Shown here: one piece after another, positions 24,572 through 33,209 of the stretch
How positions within the stretch are numbered: position 1 is the first letter of the stretch
Layout: each line of letters opens with the position of its first letter
Assembly (NCBI GenBank): GCA_009993495.1
Contig: JAACTI010000249.1
Location: 1 to 40,414 of the forward strand
DNA length: 40,414 nucleotides
DNA from: Deltaproteobacteria bacterium
Lineage (GTDB): Bacteria > Desulfobacterota > Desulfuromonadia > Desulfuromonadales > Geopsychrobacteraceae
Direction: 5' to 3'
Notes under the pieces: model-generated
Seen by the model: the letters and a program-made list of their open reading frames with translations, nothing else
What the model was told of the DNA's origin: nothing
Databases searched by the model: none
Translations under genes and position numbers: made by a program

Positions 24572-26224
24572 ATGAATCTTCTAAATAACGCAGTCTTCAC
24601 CGTCCCTGTTCCAACTAACGAACCCAATCTTTCTTACGCGCCGGGCACCGTCGAGCGCACCAGGCTTAAGGAAGCCCTGGCGGAAATGTCGGCGCAGAAG
24701 ATCGAAATACCCTTGCTGATCGGTGGACAGGAAGTTCGCACCGGCAAGCTCGGGCAGGTGGTCATGCCCCACGACCACAAGCATGTTCTCGCCACATATC
24801 ACATGGCGGGCGAGGCCGAAATAAACCAGGCCATTGAAGCCGCCATGGCAGCCAAAACCGCCTGGGGTGCCTTGCGCTGGGAAGAACGCGCAGCAATTTT
24901 CCTCAAAGCCGCCGAGCTGCTCTCTGGCAAGTATCGGTTTAAAATGAATGCCGCCAGCATGCTGTCAACCAGCAAAAGTGCGTGGCAGGCCGAAATAGAT
25001 GCGACCTGCGAACTCATTGATTTTCTGCGCTTCAATGTCTGGTATGCCGAGCAAATTTATCGCGAGCAACCACCCATTTCGTCCAAGGGCGTCTGGAACG
25101 CCCTCCAACAGCGCCCCCTCGAAGGCTTTGTGCTGGCGGTGGCTCCCTTTAACTTCACTGCCATTGCGGGCAACTTGCCAACCGCGCCGGCGATTATGGG
25201 GAACACCATTCTCCTTAAACCCGCTTCAAGCTGCGTTTACACCCCCTATTTGCTCATGCAGATTCTGAAAGAAGCGGGCCTGCCCGACGGGGTTATTAAT
25301 TTCGTGCCCGGTTCCGGCGCACAAATCGGCGGACTTTGCCTGCCCCACCGCGATCTGGGAGGTGTGCATTTCACCGGCTCAACCAAAGTTTTTCAAAATA
25401 TGTGGCAGACCATCGGCAACAACATCCCCAATTACAAATCTTACCCGCGCATCGTCGGTGAAACCGGCGGTAAAGATTTCATTGTCGCCCACAAATCGGC
25501 CAACCTGCGGCAGCTGTCGACGGCGATCGTGCGCGGTGCCTTTGAATACCAGGGGCAGAAATGCTCGGCAGCTTCACGTGCTTATATTCCCCAATCTCTG
25601 TGGCCGGCGCTGCGCAAAGAGCTGGAACAGGATATCGCGCGCATCAAAATGGGCCCGCCCAGCGATTTTGGCAATTTTTTCAATGCGGTCATCGACCAGG
25701 CCGCTTTCGACAATGTGCGTAAATTTATCGATTATGCCAACGCCGCCAGCGACGCCCAAGTCATTATTGGCGGTGGTTGTGACGACAGTGTCGGCTACTT
25801 TATTGAACCTACGGTCATCCTGACCGACAACCCCCACTTCCGCACCCTGGAAGAGGAAATTTTCGGGCCGGTCATGACAATTTATGTTTATGCCGACGAA
25901 AAGGAGGCAGATTTCGCCGCCCTTCTCGACCTCTGCGATCAAACCTCGCCCTACGCGTTAACCGGGGCGGTCTTTGCGCGCGAGCGCAGCGCCATCAGCC
26001 TGGCACTGACAAAACTCGAAAATGCCGCCGGCAACTTCTATATCAACGATAAACCGACGGGCGCAGTGGTTGGTCAGCAGCCCTTCGGTGGTGCCCGCGC
26101 TTCGGGCACCAACGACAAGGCCGGGGCCCGCATCAACCTGCTGCGTTGGGTTTCGCCGCGCACCATCAAAGAAACCTTTGAGGCCGCGGAAGATTTTGTT
26201 TATCCGTTTATGGCCGAAGAATAA
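24572..26224 (+). CDS. pruA: L-glutamate gamma-semialdehyde (1-pyrroline-5-carboxylate) dehydrogenase
   Basis: This 550-residue aldehyde dehydrogenase of the long ALDH4-like P5CDH type oxidises glutamate semialdehyde to glutamate with NAD. The nucleotide-binding region has APFNFTAIAGNLPTAPAIMGN and GGVHFTGSTKVFQ. The general base is Glu297 in VGETGGKD and the catalytic cysteine is Cys331 in GQKCSAASR. The ATG at 24572 follows GAGGAG and sits 80-90 bases downstream of the sigma54 promoter. An in-frame earlier start would read through that promoter and is rejected. A strong hairpin and then the proline dehydrogenase gene follow. It is separate from the proline dehydrogenase, unlike bifunctional PutA. 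Confidence 0.92.
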   Translation: MNLLNNAVFTVPVPTNEPNLSYAPGTVERTRLKEALAEMSAQKIEIPLLIGGQEVRTGKLGQVVMPHDHKHVLATYHMAGEAEINQAIEAAMAAKTAWGALRWEERAAIFLKAAELLSGKYRFKMNAASMLSTSKSAWQAEIDATCELIDFLRFNVWYAEQIYREQPPISSKGVWNALQQRPLEGFVLAVAPFNFTAIAGNLPTAPAIMGNTILLKPASSCVYTPYLLMQILKEAGLPDGVINFVPGSGAQIGGLCLPHRDLGGVHFTGSTKVFQNMWQTIGNNIPNYKSYPRIVGETGGKDFIVAHKSANLRQLSTAIVRGAFEYQGQKCSAASRAYIPQSLWPALRKELEQDIARIKMGPPSDFGNFFNAVIDQAAFDNVRKFIDYANAASDAQVIIGGGCDDSVGYFIEPTVILTDNPHFRTLEEEIFGPVMTIYVYADEKEADFAALLDLCDQTSPYALTGAVFARERSAISLALTKLENAAGNFYINDKPTGAVVGQQPFGGARASGTNDKAGARINLLRWVSPRTIKETFEAAEDFVYPFMAEE

Positions 26225-26235
26225 CCCTTGTCGCT

Positions 26236-26278
26236 AACGCAAGGGGTGACTCCTCGGGAGAGTCACCTCTTGCGTTTT
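26236..26278 (+). terminator. Strong hairpin between P5C dehydrogenase and proline dehydrogenase genes
   Basis: A 17-bp stem (26236-26252 with 26260-26276, one G-T pair, loop CTCGGGA) ends in TTTT. It has the shape of an intrinsic terminator but stands inside an apparent operon, 29 bases before the next ATG. Partial read-through would set a higher level of the dehydrogenase than of proline dehydrogenase. Confidence 0.75.
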
Positions 26279-26306
26279 AACCAGCTGCGCCGCTGAGGGA
26301 GCTCCC

Positions 26307-27215
26307 ATGTCGATCTTTAATTTCCTGGTTTCTAAAACGATTATGCATATTCCGGGGCCGCTGGTGCATTTTTTCGCGCGGGGCTACATTGCGGGCGAAA
26401 CTCTGTCCGACGCCGTGCGTGTCACCCGCGAACTTAACCAGCGGAAGATGATGGCAACAATTGATATTCTCGGTGAATTCATTAAAACCAAAGACGAGGC
26501 AATTTTTTTCAAGCAGCAGTGCCTGGAGATTCTCGAAACCATCCACCGCGAAAAGATCGACGCCAACTTGTCTCTGAAGCCGACACAAATGGGACTGGAA
26601 CTTGATGAAGAATTTGCCACCGCCAATATTCGTGAAATCGTCGCCAAGGCGGCCGAACTCGGGAATTTTGTGCGTATCGATATGGAAGATATTGGCTGCA
26701 CCGACGCAACGATCAAACTTTATCGTCATCTGCGCGCCGAATTTCCCGCAAACGTCGGGCTGGTCGTGCAAGCCTATTTGCGCCGTACCGGCGCCGATAT
26801 TGAAAATTTAAGTGACGCCCCCATGCACTTCCGCCTGTGCAAGGGCATTTACAACGAGCCACGCACCGCCGCCTGGAAAGACCCGGTGACCATTAACCGT
26901 AGTTTTGTCAGCGCCCTGAAGCGCATGTTCCGCCACAAAGCCTATGTCGGCATTGCCACCCACGACGAAAAACTGGTGTTCGAAGCCATGGAGCTGATCG
27001 AACGCCAGGGCCTGAAATCCGACGAATATGAATTTCAAATGCTCCTCGGGGTGGATGAAGAACTGCGTCAGATCATTGTTGATGCGGGACATCGACTGCG
27101 GGTTTATGTGCCCTTTGGTGCATCCTGGATGCCCTACTCGCGGCGTCGCCTCAAAGAAAACCCCGCCATTGCCCAACACGCCCTGCGTCAAATGCTGGGA
27201 ATGAAACGTTTCTAA
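26307..27215 (+). CDS. Proline dehydrogenase (monofunctional)
   Basis: This 302-residue flavoprotein oxidises proline to pyrroline-5-carboxylate and passes electrons to the quinone pool. Conserved parts of the ProDH barrel are visible: NLSLKPTQMGL, FVRIDMEDIG, FRLCKGIYNEP, GIATHDEKL, EFQMLLGV and YVPFGASWMPYSRRRLKENP. The Arg pair in RRRLKE contacts the proline carboxylate. An AGGGAG RBS precedes the ATG. The product of this enzyme is the substrate of the dehydrogenase encoded just upstream, so the two complete the conversion of proline to glutamate. Confidence 0.92.
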   Translation: MSIFNFLVSKTIMHIPGPLVHFFARGYIAGETLSDAVRVTRELNQRKMMATIDILGEFIKTKDEAIFFKQQCLEILETIHREKIDANLSLKPTQMGLELDEEFATANIREIVAKAAELGNFVRIDMEDIGCTDATIKLYRHLRAEFPANVGLVVQAYLRRTGADIENLSDAPMHFRLCKGIYNEPRTAAWKDPVTINRSFVSALKRMFRHKAYVGIATHDEKLVFEAMELIERQGLKSDEYEFQMLLGVDEELRQIIVDAGHRLRVYVPFGASWMPYSRRRLKENPAIAQHALRQMLGMKRF

Positions 27216-27230
27216 ATTTTATGGTATGAT
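27202..27230 (+). promoter_or_regulatory. Putative extended -10 promoter for the liv operon
   Basis: TATGAT (27225-27230) is preceded by TG (27222-27223), an extended -10. The -35 region TGAAAC (27202-27207) at 17-base spacing is poor. It overlaps the end of the proline dehydrogenase gene, and the transporter gene starts about 100 bases later. A G+C-rich stretch in the leader (27240-27290) can form a small GCCG-GTAA-CGGC hairpin. Confidence 0.45.
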
Positions 27231-27334
27231 CTGCGTCACTGGGTCTCGCCGGTAACGGCCGACGAAACCAGGCCCTTTGCGGGCGAATCTTCATGGCAAA
27301 ACAGTGTTTTCAACAATCAACCAAGGAGAGAAGT

Positions 27335-28465
27335 ATGAACAGATGTATCCGCACCATCCTCATCGCCACCCTGGTGGCCATTATGACGCTCCCCGCGTTT
27401 GCCGCTGAAACCCTTAAAGTTGGGGTACAGGCTCCCATTACCGGCAGTTATGCCAATGAAGGGCAGGGGATTGAAAATGGTGTCCGCCTGCTTGCTGAAC
27501 AAATCAACGCCAAAGGTGGTGTGATGGGCCGCCAGATTGAAGTGATTGTCTGCGACGACCAGGGCACCGCTATGGCCGCCGCTATCTGCGCCAAGGATCT
27601 GGTCAATAAAGGCGTTAAAATGGTCATTGGTTCCTACACCTCCACCGCCGCCGAAGCGGCCCAGAAAACCTATTTCAACGCCGGCGTGCTCCAAACATCG
27701 GACGGCACCGCCGATGGTCTGACCGAAAAGGGCTACTGGACCTTCCTGCGGAATTCTTTCCCCAACAGTGCCGAAGCAGAGTTTGCGGCCAAATACCTGG
27801 TCACGGTTAAGAAGTACCAGCGCATTGTGGTCCTTTCCGACTTTTCGACTTATGCTGACGGCCTGGCCAACGCAACCGAAGCCGCCATCAAAAGAATGGG
27901 TGGTCATGTGGTTTCGCGTGACAAAATCAAGGCCGATTCGCAGAACTTCACTCCAGTTCTGACCAATATCAAAAGCAAAAAACCGGATGCCATCTTCTTC
28001 GCCGGCTACTACTCCGACGGCGGTCAACTGCGTTCCCAGCAACTGGCTCTTGGCATCAAGGCCGACTTCTACGGCGGCGACGCCAACGACAATCCCGACT
28101 TCGTTAAGCTGGCCGGTTCCGCCGCCCAGGGTGCTTTTATCATTAATGTCCCTGAGCCTGCCGCCCTGCCGACCCCGATTGCCAAATCCTTCATCGCCGA
28201 CTACCAGAAGAAATATGGCGAAATGCCACCCTCTATCTGGGGTCTGATGAACATTGACGGCATGCGCGCTATTATTCATGCGATGGAGCAGAACAAGAAC
28301 TTCGATACCAAGCAGGCCGTCGCGTATCTGCAGAACATGAAAGAGCCGCTGGATGGCATCACCGGTTCGATTGCTTTTGCTAAAGATGGTAACCGCAAAG
28401 GTGGCGCCTATGTGGTCAAGAAAATCGAGGCCGACGGCAGCTACTCTAACGAATATGTTGAATAA
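27335..28465 (+). CDS. livK: Branched-chain amino-acid-type ABC transporter substrate-binding protein
   Basis: This 376-residue periplasmic protein has a signal peptide cleaved near residue 23 (LPAFA|AET). It then shows the LivJ/LivK-type fold: LKVGVQAPITGSYANEGQGIENGVRL, then VIGSYTSTAAEAA in the first ligand-binding lobe and IVVLSDFSTYADGLA in the second. The ATG at 27335 (AAGGAGAG RBS) begins the signal peptide. This receptor family binds Leu/Ile/Val, other amino acids, amides or urea. Lying directly behind proline catabolic genes, proline or another nitrogen compound is possible. The four other transporter genes follow, after a terminator-like hairpin and a structured element. Confidence 0.88.
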   Translation: MNRCIRTILIATLVAIMTLPAFAAETLKVGVQAPITGSYANEGQGIENGVRLLAEQINAKGGVMGRQIEVIVCDDQGTAMAAAICAKDLVNKGVKMVIGSYTSTAAEAAQKTYFNAGVLQTSDGTADGLTEKGYWTFLRNSFPNSAEAEFAAKYLVTVKKYQRIVVLSDFSTYADGLANATEAAIKRMGGHVVSRDKIKADSQNFTPVLTNIKSKKPDAIFFAGYYSDGGQLRSQQLALGIKADFYGGDANDNPDFVKLAGSAAQGAFIINVPEPAALPTPIAKSFIADYQKKYGEMPPSIWGLMNIDGMRAIIHAMEQNKNFDTKQAVAYLQNMKEPLDGITGSIAFAKDGNRKGGAYVVKKIEADGSYSNEYVE

Positions 28466-28481
28466 AAACATTTGAAAAGCC

Positions 28482-28516
28482 AGGGGGCGGGGGCAGACAT
28501 TTCTCCCGCCCCTCTT
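28482..28516 (+). terminator. GC-rich hairpin after livK
   Basis: GGGGCGGG (28484-28491) pairs with CCCGCCCC (28505-28512), followed by TCTTT. The stem is strong but the T-run is short. It would keep the receptor gene expressed above the membrane genes, a common pattern for binding-protein transporters. Confidence 0.6.
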
Positions 28517-28529
28517 TACCAAAATTGTA

Positions 28530-28661
28530 CTCTTCAGCTCGGTAGACCCAGTGCCCGAGACCCCATTCCATGGGCCACATGAATCTACCTTGGAGCTTAG
28601 CTCTCACCATCCGGGCGGCAAATACCCGTTCACGGCGGCCTCGGGTCTGGATGGTGAATGC
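28530..28661 (-). repeat. Structured ~130-nt element, copy A (second copy at 33024-33152, opposite orientation)
   Basis: Read on the minus strand, this sequence aligns over its whole length with copy B at roughly 75% identity. Shared blocks include GGCCGCC, AACGGGTA, CGCCCGGATGG, GCTAAGCTCCA, GATTCATG, TGGAATGGGG, CTCGGGC and GAGCTGA. A conserved outer stem CCCGAG/CTCGGG can form, with CCGT/ATGG inside it. There is no coding capacity common to both copies. It lies between livK and livH, antisense to them. It could be a non-coding RNA gene or an immobile repeat; I do not recognise the family. Confidence 0.65.
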
Positions 28662-28779
28662 TTACCCCAAATTTTCCGTACCAGGTTTTACTCGTCTGCC
28701 TCTCAGACGCGAGGCGAGGACAGAATCGTCCTCCTCTGGCGCCTGAAAGGCTGCAAGTCACCAGCTCCGGAGAGGTTCT

Positions 28780-29676
28780 ATGGATATTTTTCTACAACAA
28801 CTCGCTAACGGTCTAACCATCGGCAGCATGTTTGCCCTGGTGGCCCTGGGTTACACCATGGTTTACGGGGTGATGCGCCTGATCAACTTTGCCCATGGCG
28901 ATATGGTAGCGGCCTCGGCCTTTGTCGGTCTCACGATTTACACCCAGGTGATGGGGCAAGCCACCTCACTGGGGGCGGTCATTGTCATCTTCCTGCTCAC
29001 GGCAGCGGTCATGGCGTGTATTGGCATTCTGCTCGAACGTCTCGCCTACCGCCCCCTGCGTGAAGCCCCACGCCTTTCAGCGGTGGTCTCAGCCTTGGGC
29101 GCTTCTCTCGTGATCCAGAACGGCATCATGCTCATCTGGGGGCCGCGTATGCGGATCTTTCCCGAGCTGGTGCCCCAGGTCTACTGGGATCTTGGCGGAG
29201 TGGTCATCAGCCTGATTCAGGTCATCATTCTCGCGCTCTCTCTGGTGCTGATGATTGCACTTTACCTGTTTGTTGAGAAAACCCGCATGGGGGCCGCTAT
29301 TCGCGCTTCATCCATTGATCAGGACGCCGCCCGCCTGATGGGCATCAACGTCAACAGCGTTATCGCCCTGATCTTTATCATCGGCTCCTCCCTGGGTGCG
29401 GTCGGCGGCCTGTTCATTGGTCTTTACTACCGGGGCATTACCTTTAACATGGGCTGGCAATACGGACTTTATGCCTTTATCGCCGCGATTCTGGGTGGTA
29501 TCGGCAATATTCCGGGGGCGATGCTCGGCGGGATGCTGCTTGGACTGTTCAACGCCTTTATCGCCGGCTATGTTTCCAGCACCTGGGCCGATGCTTTCAC
29601 CTTTATCCTGCTGATCTTAATCCTTATTGTTCGCCCCACCGGTATTCTTGGTGAGCGGGTTGCGGAGAAAGTCTGA
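28780..29676 (+). CDS. livH: Branched-chain amino-acid ABC transporter permease LivH
   Basis: This 298-residue inner-membrane permease has the LivH pattern: LTIGSMFALVALGYTMVYGVMRLINFAHGD at the N-terminus, then RPLREAPRLSAVVSALGASLVIQN. The EAA-like loop is GIRASS-type (GAAIRASSIDQDAARLMGINVN) before the last TM helices. It begins behind GGAGAGG and overlaps livM by one base (TGATG), so the two are coupled. It pairs with LivM to form the membrane channel. Confidence 0.93.
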   Translation: MDIFLQQLANGLTIGSMFALVALGYTMVYGVMRLINFAHGDMVAASAFVGLTIYTQVMGQATSLGAVIVIFLLTAAVMACIGILLERLAYRPLREAPRLSAVVSALGASLVIQNGIMLIWGPRMRIFPELVPQVYWDLGGVVISLIQVIILALSLVLMIALYLFVEKTRMGAAIRASSIDQDAARLMGINVNSVIALIFIIGSSLGAVGGLFIGLYYRGITFNMGWQYGLYAFIAAILGGIGNIPGAMLGGMLLGLFNAFIAGYVSSTWADAFTFILLILILIVRPTGILGERVAEKV

Positions 29677-30635
29677 TGAAAGCGCTGCAGAAATTCGGCT
29701 ATCCCCTGTTTTTTGTCATCATGGCCCTGCTGCCACACCTGTTGGACTCGCGCTGGCAGGCGGTAGCGATTACTTTTTTAATTTTTACCGTAGTGGCCCT
29801 GTCACAAGATATCACCCTCGGCAAAAGCGGTATGTTCAACATGGGACAGGCCCTCTTCTTCGGCATGGGGGCTTACACTTCGGCCATTCTCAACCATCAA
29901 TTCGGTTGGCCGATCATTGCCACTATTCCCCTGGCAATTCTGATCCCGGCAATTTTCGGGGTGCTGTTGGCCGGGCCGATTGTTCATTTACGCGGCGATT
30001 ATCTGCTGGTGGTGACCATTGGCTTCAACATTGTTTTTGTCCAGGTGCTGCAAAACAACCTGGGTGGCATCACCGGTGGGCCCAATGGCATTTTCGGCCT
30101 TGACTCCCTGAGCTTCTTTAGTGTCAACCTGACCAGCCAGCTGGCGGTCTACTACTTTGCCTTTCTGGTTTTGCTGCTAACCCTGCTGGTGATGCGCAAC
30201 CTGGAAAAAAGCAAGACGGGTCGAGCGCTGCATTACCTGCGTGAAGATCAACTGGCGGCCGAAAGTATTGGTATCAATACGCGCATCTACAAGATTTTCG
30301 CCTTCGGTCTGGGCGCCGGAATCGCCGGGCTGGCCGGTACGGTGTTCGCCACCCAGTATGCCGCAGTCAGCCCCGAAGCCTTTGAATTTATCCAGTCGGT
30401 GCTCTTCTTCAGTATCGTGCTGGTGGGCGGTTCTTCGGTGCCGGGTATCCTGATCGGGGTCTTTGTGATGTTTGTGCTGCCGGAGATTTTTCGTGAATTT
30501 GCCACCTGGCGCTATTTTATTTTCGGCTTTGCGATGATTGCGGCCATGATCCTGCGTCCGCGCGGTATCGTGCCTGCAACCTTTGGTAAAATTCCCAAGT
30601 TCCTGCTTAAGGGAGGCAAAGATGGCGTCGAATGA
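29676..30635 (+). CDS. livM: Branched-chain amino-acid ABC transporter permease LivM
   Basis: This 319-residue permease has LivM hallmarks: ALSQDITLGKSGMFNMGQALFFGMGAY, then HLRGDYLLVVTIGFNIVFVQVL and the NNLGGITGGPNGI segment. RALHYLREDQLAAESIGIN is the cytoplasmic loop that contacts the ATPases. At least eight hydrophobic helices are visible. Its 3' end overlaps the livG start by 14 bases. Confidence 0.93.
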   Translation: MKALQKFGYPLFFVIMALLPHLLDSRWQAVAITFLIFTVVALSQDITLGKSGMFNMGQALFFGMGAYTSAILNHQFGWPIIATIPLAILIPAIFGVLLAGPIVHLRGDYLLVVTIGFNIVFVQVLQNNLGGITGGPNGIFGLDSLSFFSVNLTSQLAVYYFAFLVLLLTLLVMRNLEKSKTGRALHYLREDQLAAESIGINTRIYKIFAFGLGAGIAGLAGTVFATQYAAVSPEAFEFIQSVLFFSIVLVGGSSVPGILIGVFVMFVLPEIFREFATWRYFIFGFAMIAAMILRPRGIVPATFGKIPKFLLKGGKDGVE

Positions 30636-31404
30636 ACTGATCCTGAAAGGGGTGACCAAGCGCTTTGGCGGCCTGACGGCGGTCGACGATCTCAGTTTCA
30701 GCGTCAAAGATGGCCAGATTTACGGCATTATCGGCCCCAACGGTGCAGGCAAAACCACGGTTTTTAACTGCATTACCGGCATCTATAAATCGGAAGAGGG
30801 CTCGGTCAACTGGCGTGGCGAAGAAATCCGTGGACTAACGCCTTACCAGATTGTTGATCGCGGCATCGTGCGCACGTTTCAGACCATTCGGCTGTTCGGG
30901 CAGATGTCGGTCGCCGAAAACATCATGAGCGGCCGCCACATCAAGAGTAGCCAGAAAGTGTGGCACGGAATCATGCATACCCCGGCGTCACGGCGCGACG
31001 AGTTGAAAAACTGGCAAAAAGTTGAAGCTCAGCTCGACTTTTTCAATCTGGGCGAGTTCGCCGCAACCCCGACCAACAGTCTGCCCTACGGCATTCAGCG
31101 CCGCGTTGAAATGGCCCGGGCCATGGCGGTTGAACCCACGCTACTGATCCTCGATGAACCGGCAGCGGGTCTCAACGACAAGGAAACCGCTGAGCTGTTG
31201 CAAACAATCTTCAAAATCCGCGACCAAGGCATAACGGTGTTGCTGATTGAGCATGACATGGACATGGTGATGGAAGTCACCGACTACCTGACGGTGATCA
31301 ACTTCGGCAAGAAAATCGCCGAAGGCACCCCGGCGGATATTCAAAAAAACCCGGCGGTCATCGAAGCCTATCTGGGAAGCGAGGATGACGACGATGAAGA
31401 ATGA
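30622..31404 (+). CDS. livG: Branched-chain amino-acid ABC transporter ATPase LivG
   Basis: This 260-residue ATPase has Walker A GPNGAGKTT near residue 36, the LivG-specific insert with GIVRTFQTIRLFGQMSVAENIM, the signature-like LPYGIQRRVEMARAMA (LPYG in place of LSGG, normal for LivG) and Walker B LLILDEPAAGLN. The ATG at 30622 follows GGGAGG. An in-frame start 39 bases earlier is rejected because it lacks a comparable RBS. Confidence 0.93.
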   Translation: MASNELILKGVTKRFGGLTAVDDLSFSVKDGQIYGIIGPNGAGKTTVFNCITGIYKSEEGSVNWRGEEIRGLTPYQIVDRGIVRTFQTIRLFGQMSVAENIMSGRHIKSSQKVWHGIMHTPASRRDELKNWQKVEAQLDFFNLGEFAATPTNSLPYGIQRRVEMARAMAVEPTLLILDEPAAGLNDKETAELLQTIFKIRDQGITVLLIEHDMDMVMEVTDYLTVINFGKKIAEGTPADIQKNPAVIEAYLGSEDDDDEE

Positions 31405-32113
31405 GGTGCTCTTTGAAATAAAAGATCTGGAAGTCTCGTACGGTAGCATTGCCGCCCTCAAGGGCATTTCGCTGGATGTGCACAAGGGCGAAATTGTGGC
31501 GATTCTCGGTGCCAATGGAGCGGGAAAAACCACCACCATGCGCACTATCAGTCAGTTACTTAAGGCTAAGTCCGGCTCGATTCGCTTTAAAGAGCACGAA
31601 TTGACCCAGTTGCCAGCCCATAAAATTGTCGGACTGGGTATCAGTCATTCTCCCGAAGGTCGGCGGGTCTTCGGCGTTCTGACCGTTGAAGAAAACCTCA
31701 TGCTCGGGGCCTTTTCTCAGAAAAGCATGGATCGCGAAATTCTCGACTGGGTTTTTCAGCTTTTCCCGCGACTCAAGGAACGCCGCAAACAGCTGGCCGG
31801 TACCCTTTCGGGGGGTGAACAGCAGATGCTGGCCATCGGCCGGGCCCTGATGAGCAAGCCCGAAATGCTGCTTCTCGATGAACCCTCGCTGGGGATTGCG
31901 CCCATTTTGGTCAAGGCCATCTTCAAGCAAATTAGTGAAATTGCCAAGAGCGGCGTCACTGTGCTGCTGGTCGAACAAAACGCCAAAGCGGCTCTCAAAC
32001 TCGCCGATCGCGGTTATGTGCTCGATGTCGGCAAAATTGCCCTCTCCGGGACCTCGGCTGAGCTGCTGGCCTCGGAAAAGGTGCAGGAAGCCTATCTGGG
32101 CAAGAAGCATTGA
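31394..32113 (+). CDS. livF: Branched-chain amino-acid ABC transporter ATPase LivF
   Basis: This 239-residue ATPase has Walker A GANGAGKTT, the LivF stretch GISHSPEGRRVFGVLTVEENLMLGA, signature TLSGGEQQMLAIGRALM and Walker B LLLDEPSLGIAP. It starts inside the end of livG. ATG at 31394 gives a product starting MKNEVLFEIKDLEVSYG, and an ATG at 31385 in the same frame is nearly as good. It partners LivG in powering the transporter. Confidence 0.92.
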   Translation: MKNEVLFEIKDLEVSYGSIAALKGISLDVHKGEIVAILGANGAGKTTTMRTISQLLKAKSGSIRFKEHELTQLPAHKIVGLGISHSPEGRRVFGVLTVEENLMLGAFSQKSMDREILDWVFQLFPRLKERRKQLAGTLSGGEQQMLAIGRALMSKPEMLLLDEPSLGIAPILVKAIFKQISEIAKSGVTVLLVEQNAKAALKLADRGYVLDVGKIALSGTSAELLASEKVQEAYLGKKH

Positions 32114-32136
32114 GCAGAGCAACGGGAGAAAACCCT

Positions 32137-32946
32137 ATGAATTTCAAAGATATTCTCGTGCATATTGATCATCGCCCCACCTGCCGGGCGCGCTTGGATT
32201 TGGCTATACGTCTGGCGCAGGAACAGAGCGCACGTTTAAGCGGGATTTATGTCATTTCAAGCCCTTATAGTGCTCCAGCGAAGCGCACGCCCCAAGAATT
32301 GGCGCAAGACGCACAAAAGAATTTTAGCGCCTTAACCTCAAGGGCCAAGGTCGAAGCCGCCTGGCTGTGCGTTGATACCGTTAGCAGCGGGCTTGATTTG
32401 CTCCATGCTCTGAATCTGCACGCCCACTATCATGATCTGCTGATCGTCAGTCAAACCGACCCCGAGGGCGACAACCACAACATCCCGGCATCCTTACCCG
32501 CAAAAGCCGTGCTAGGCTCGGGCCGTCCGGTTCTGATTGTGCCCTACACCGGCCAGATTGACAGTTGCGGCAAACGGGTGATGCTCGCCTGGCGCGGCGG
32601 ACCTGAATCGAGTCGCGCCCTGCATGATGCCCTGCCCTTGTTACGCCGCGCCGAATCAGTGCGTGTTGTCAGCGTGCAGGGCCGCGGCGGTGACGAAGTT
32701 TATACCCACCATAATGCCGATATCTGCGAGCATCTCAAACGTTATGGCCTGCCCGTCAGCAGCGAAAAACTTAATGCCGGCAATTTAAGCGTCGGCGATC
32801 TACTCCTGAGTCGCTGTGCCGATCACGGGATCGATCTCCTGGTTATGGGAGCCTTCGCCCAAACCCGCCGTGGCCAGCAGCTTCTTGGCGATGTCGGAAG
32901 CTGCCTGTTGGACTCCATGACTGTGCCGGTGCTGATGTCGTATTAA
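32137..32946 (+). CDS. Tandem universal stress protein (UspA domain)
   Basis: This 269-residue protein has two UspA-like halves. The first begins FKDILVHIDHRPTCRARLDLAIRLA and ends AVLGSGRPVLIVPY. The second begins RVMLAWRGGPESSRALHDALPLL and ends DLLVMGAFAQ followed by LDSMTVPVLMS. The usual ATP-binding G-2x-G-9x-G(S/T) motif is degenerate in both halves. It starts 23 bases after livF with GGGAG, so it is probably the last gene of the transporter operon. Usp domains bind nucleotides or signal stress and starvation. Its role with the transporter is unknown. Confidence 0.85.
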   Translation: MNFKDILVHIDHRPTCRARLDLAIRLAQEQSARLSGIYVISSPYSAPAKRTPQELAQDAQKNFSALTSRAKVEAAWLCVDTVSSGLDLLHALNLHAHYHDLLIVSQTDPEGDNHNIPASLPAKAVLGSGRPVLIVPYTGQIDSCGKRVMLAWRGGPESSRALHDALPLLRRAESVRVVSVQGRGGDEVYTHHNADICEHLKRYGLPVSSEKLNAGNLSVGDLLLSRCADHGIDLLVMGAFAQTRRGQQLLGDVGSCLLDSMTVPVLMSY

Positions 32947-33023
32947 ATGCCCGGTAGCCTGAATGTCAGATACGGTTTTGCGCCAGCAAGCAGTAACTGC
33001 TAAAAAGAAGAGGTAACTGTTCA

Positions 33024-33152
33024 GCATGCTGAGCCCGGGGCCGCCATGGAACGGGTAGCTGTCGCCCGGATGGCGACAGCTAAGCTCCAGGGAGGGATTC
33101 ATGCGACCCGTGGAATGGGGGGCTCGGGCTCTGCGACTACGGAGCTGATGAG
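33024..33152 (+). repeat. Structured ~130-nt element, copy B
   Basis: This is a homologue of 28530-28661 in the opposite orientation. It folds into a clear rod: GAGCCCG/CGGGCTC (33031-33037 with 33125-33131), CCAT/ATGG (33044-33047 with 33115-33118), a symmetric GGA/GGA internal loop and ACGGGT/ACCCGT (33051-33056 with 33106-33111). Inside is a perfect 10-bp hairpin (33057-33066 with 33072-33081) capped by CGGAT. Several GGA motifs lie in loops, as in CsrA-binding RNAs. It ends 57 bases before the OYE gene, so it could be a leader, but copy A is antisense to its neighbour. Confidence 0.65.
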
Positions 33153-33209
33153 AGACAAGAAGAGATTAAAAAACCTTATCTGGCGGCCTGACAACAAGGA
33201 AAGGTCAAT

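Noticed and set aside
27317..28522. 401-codon open frame opposite livK
   Set aside because: It is a shadow of the livK codon pattern. The plus frame has an RBS, signal peptide and family motifs, and the minus frame has none.
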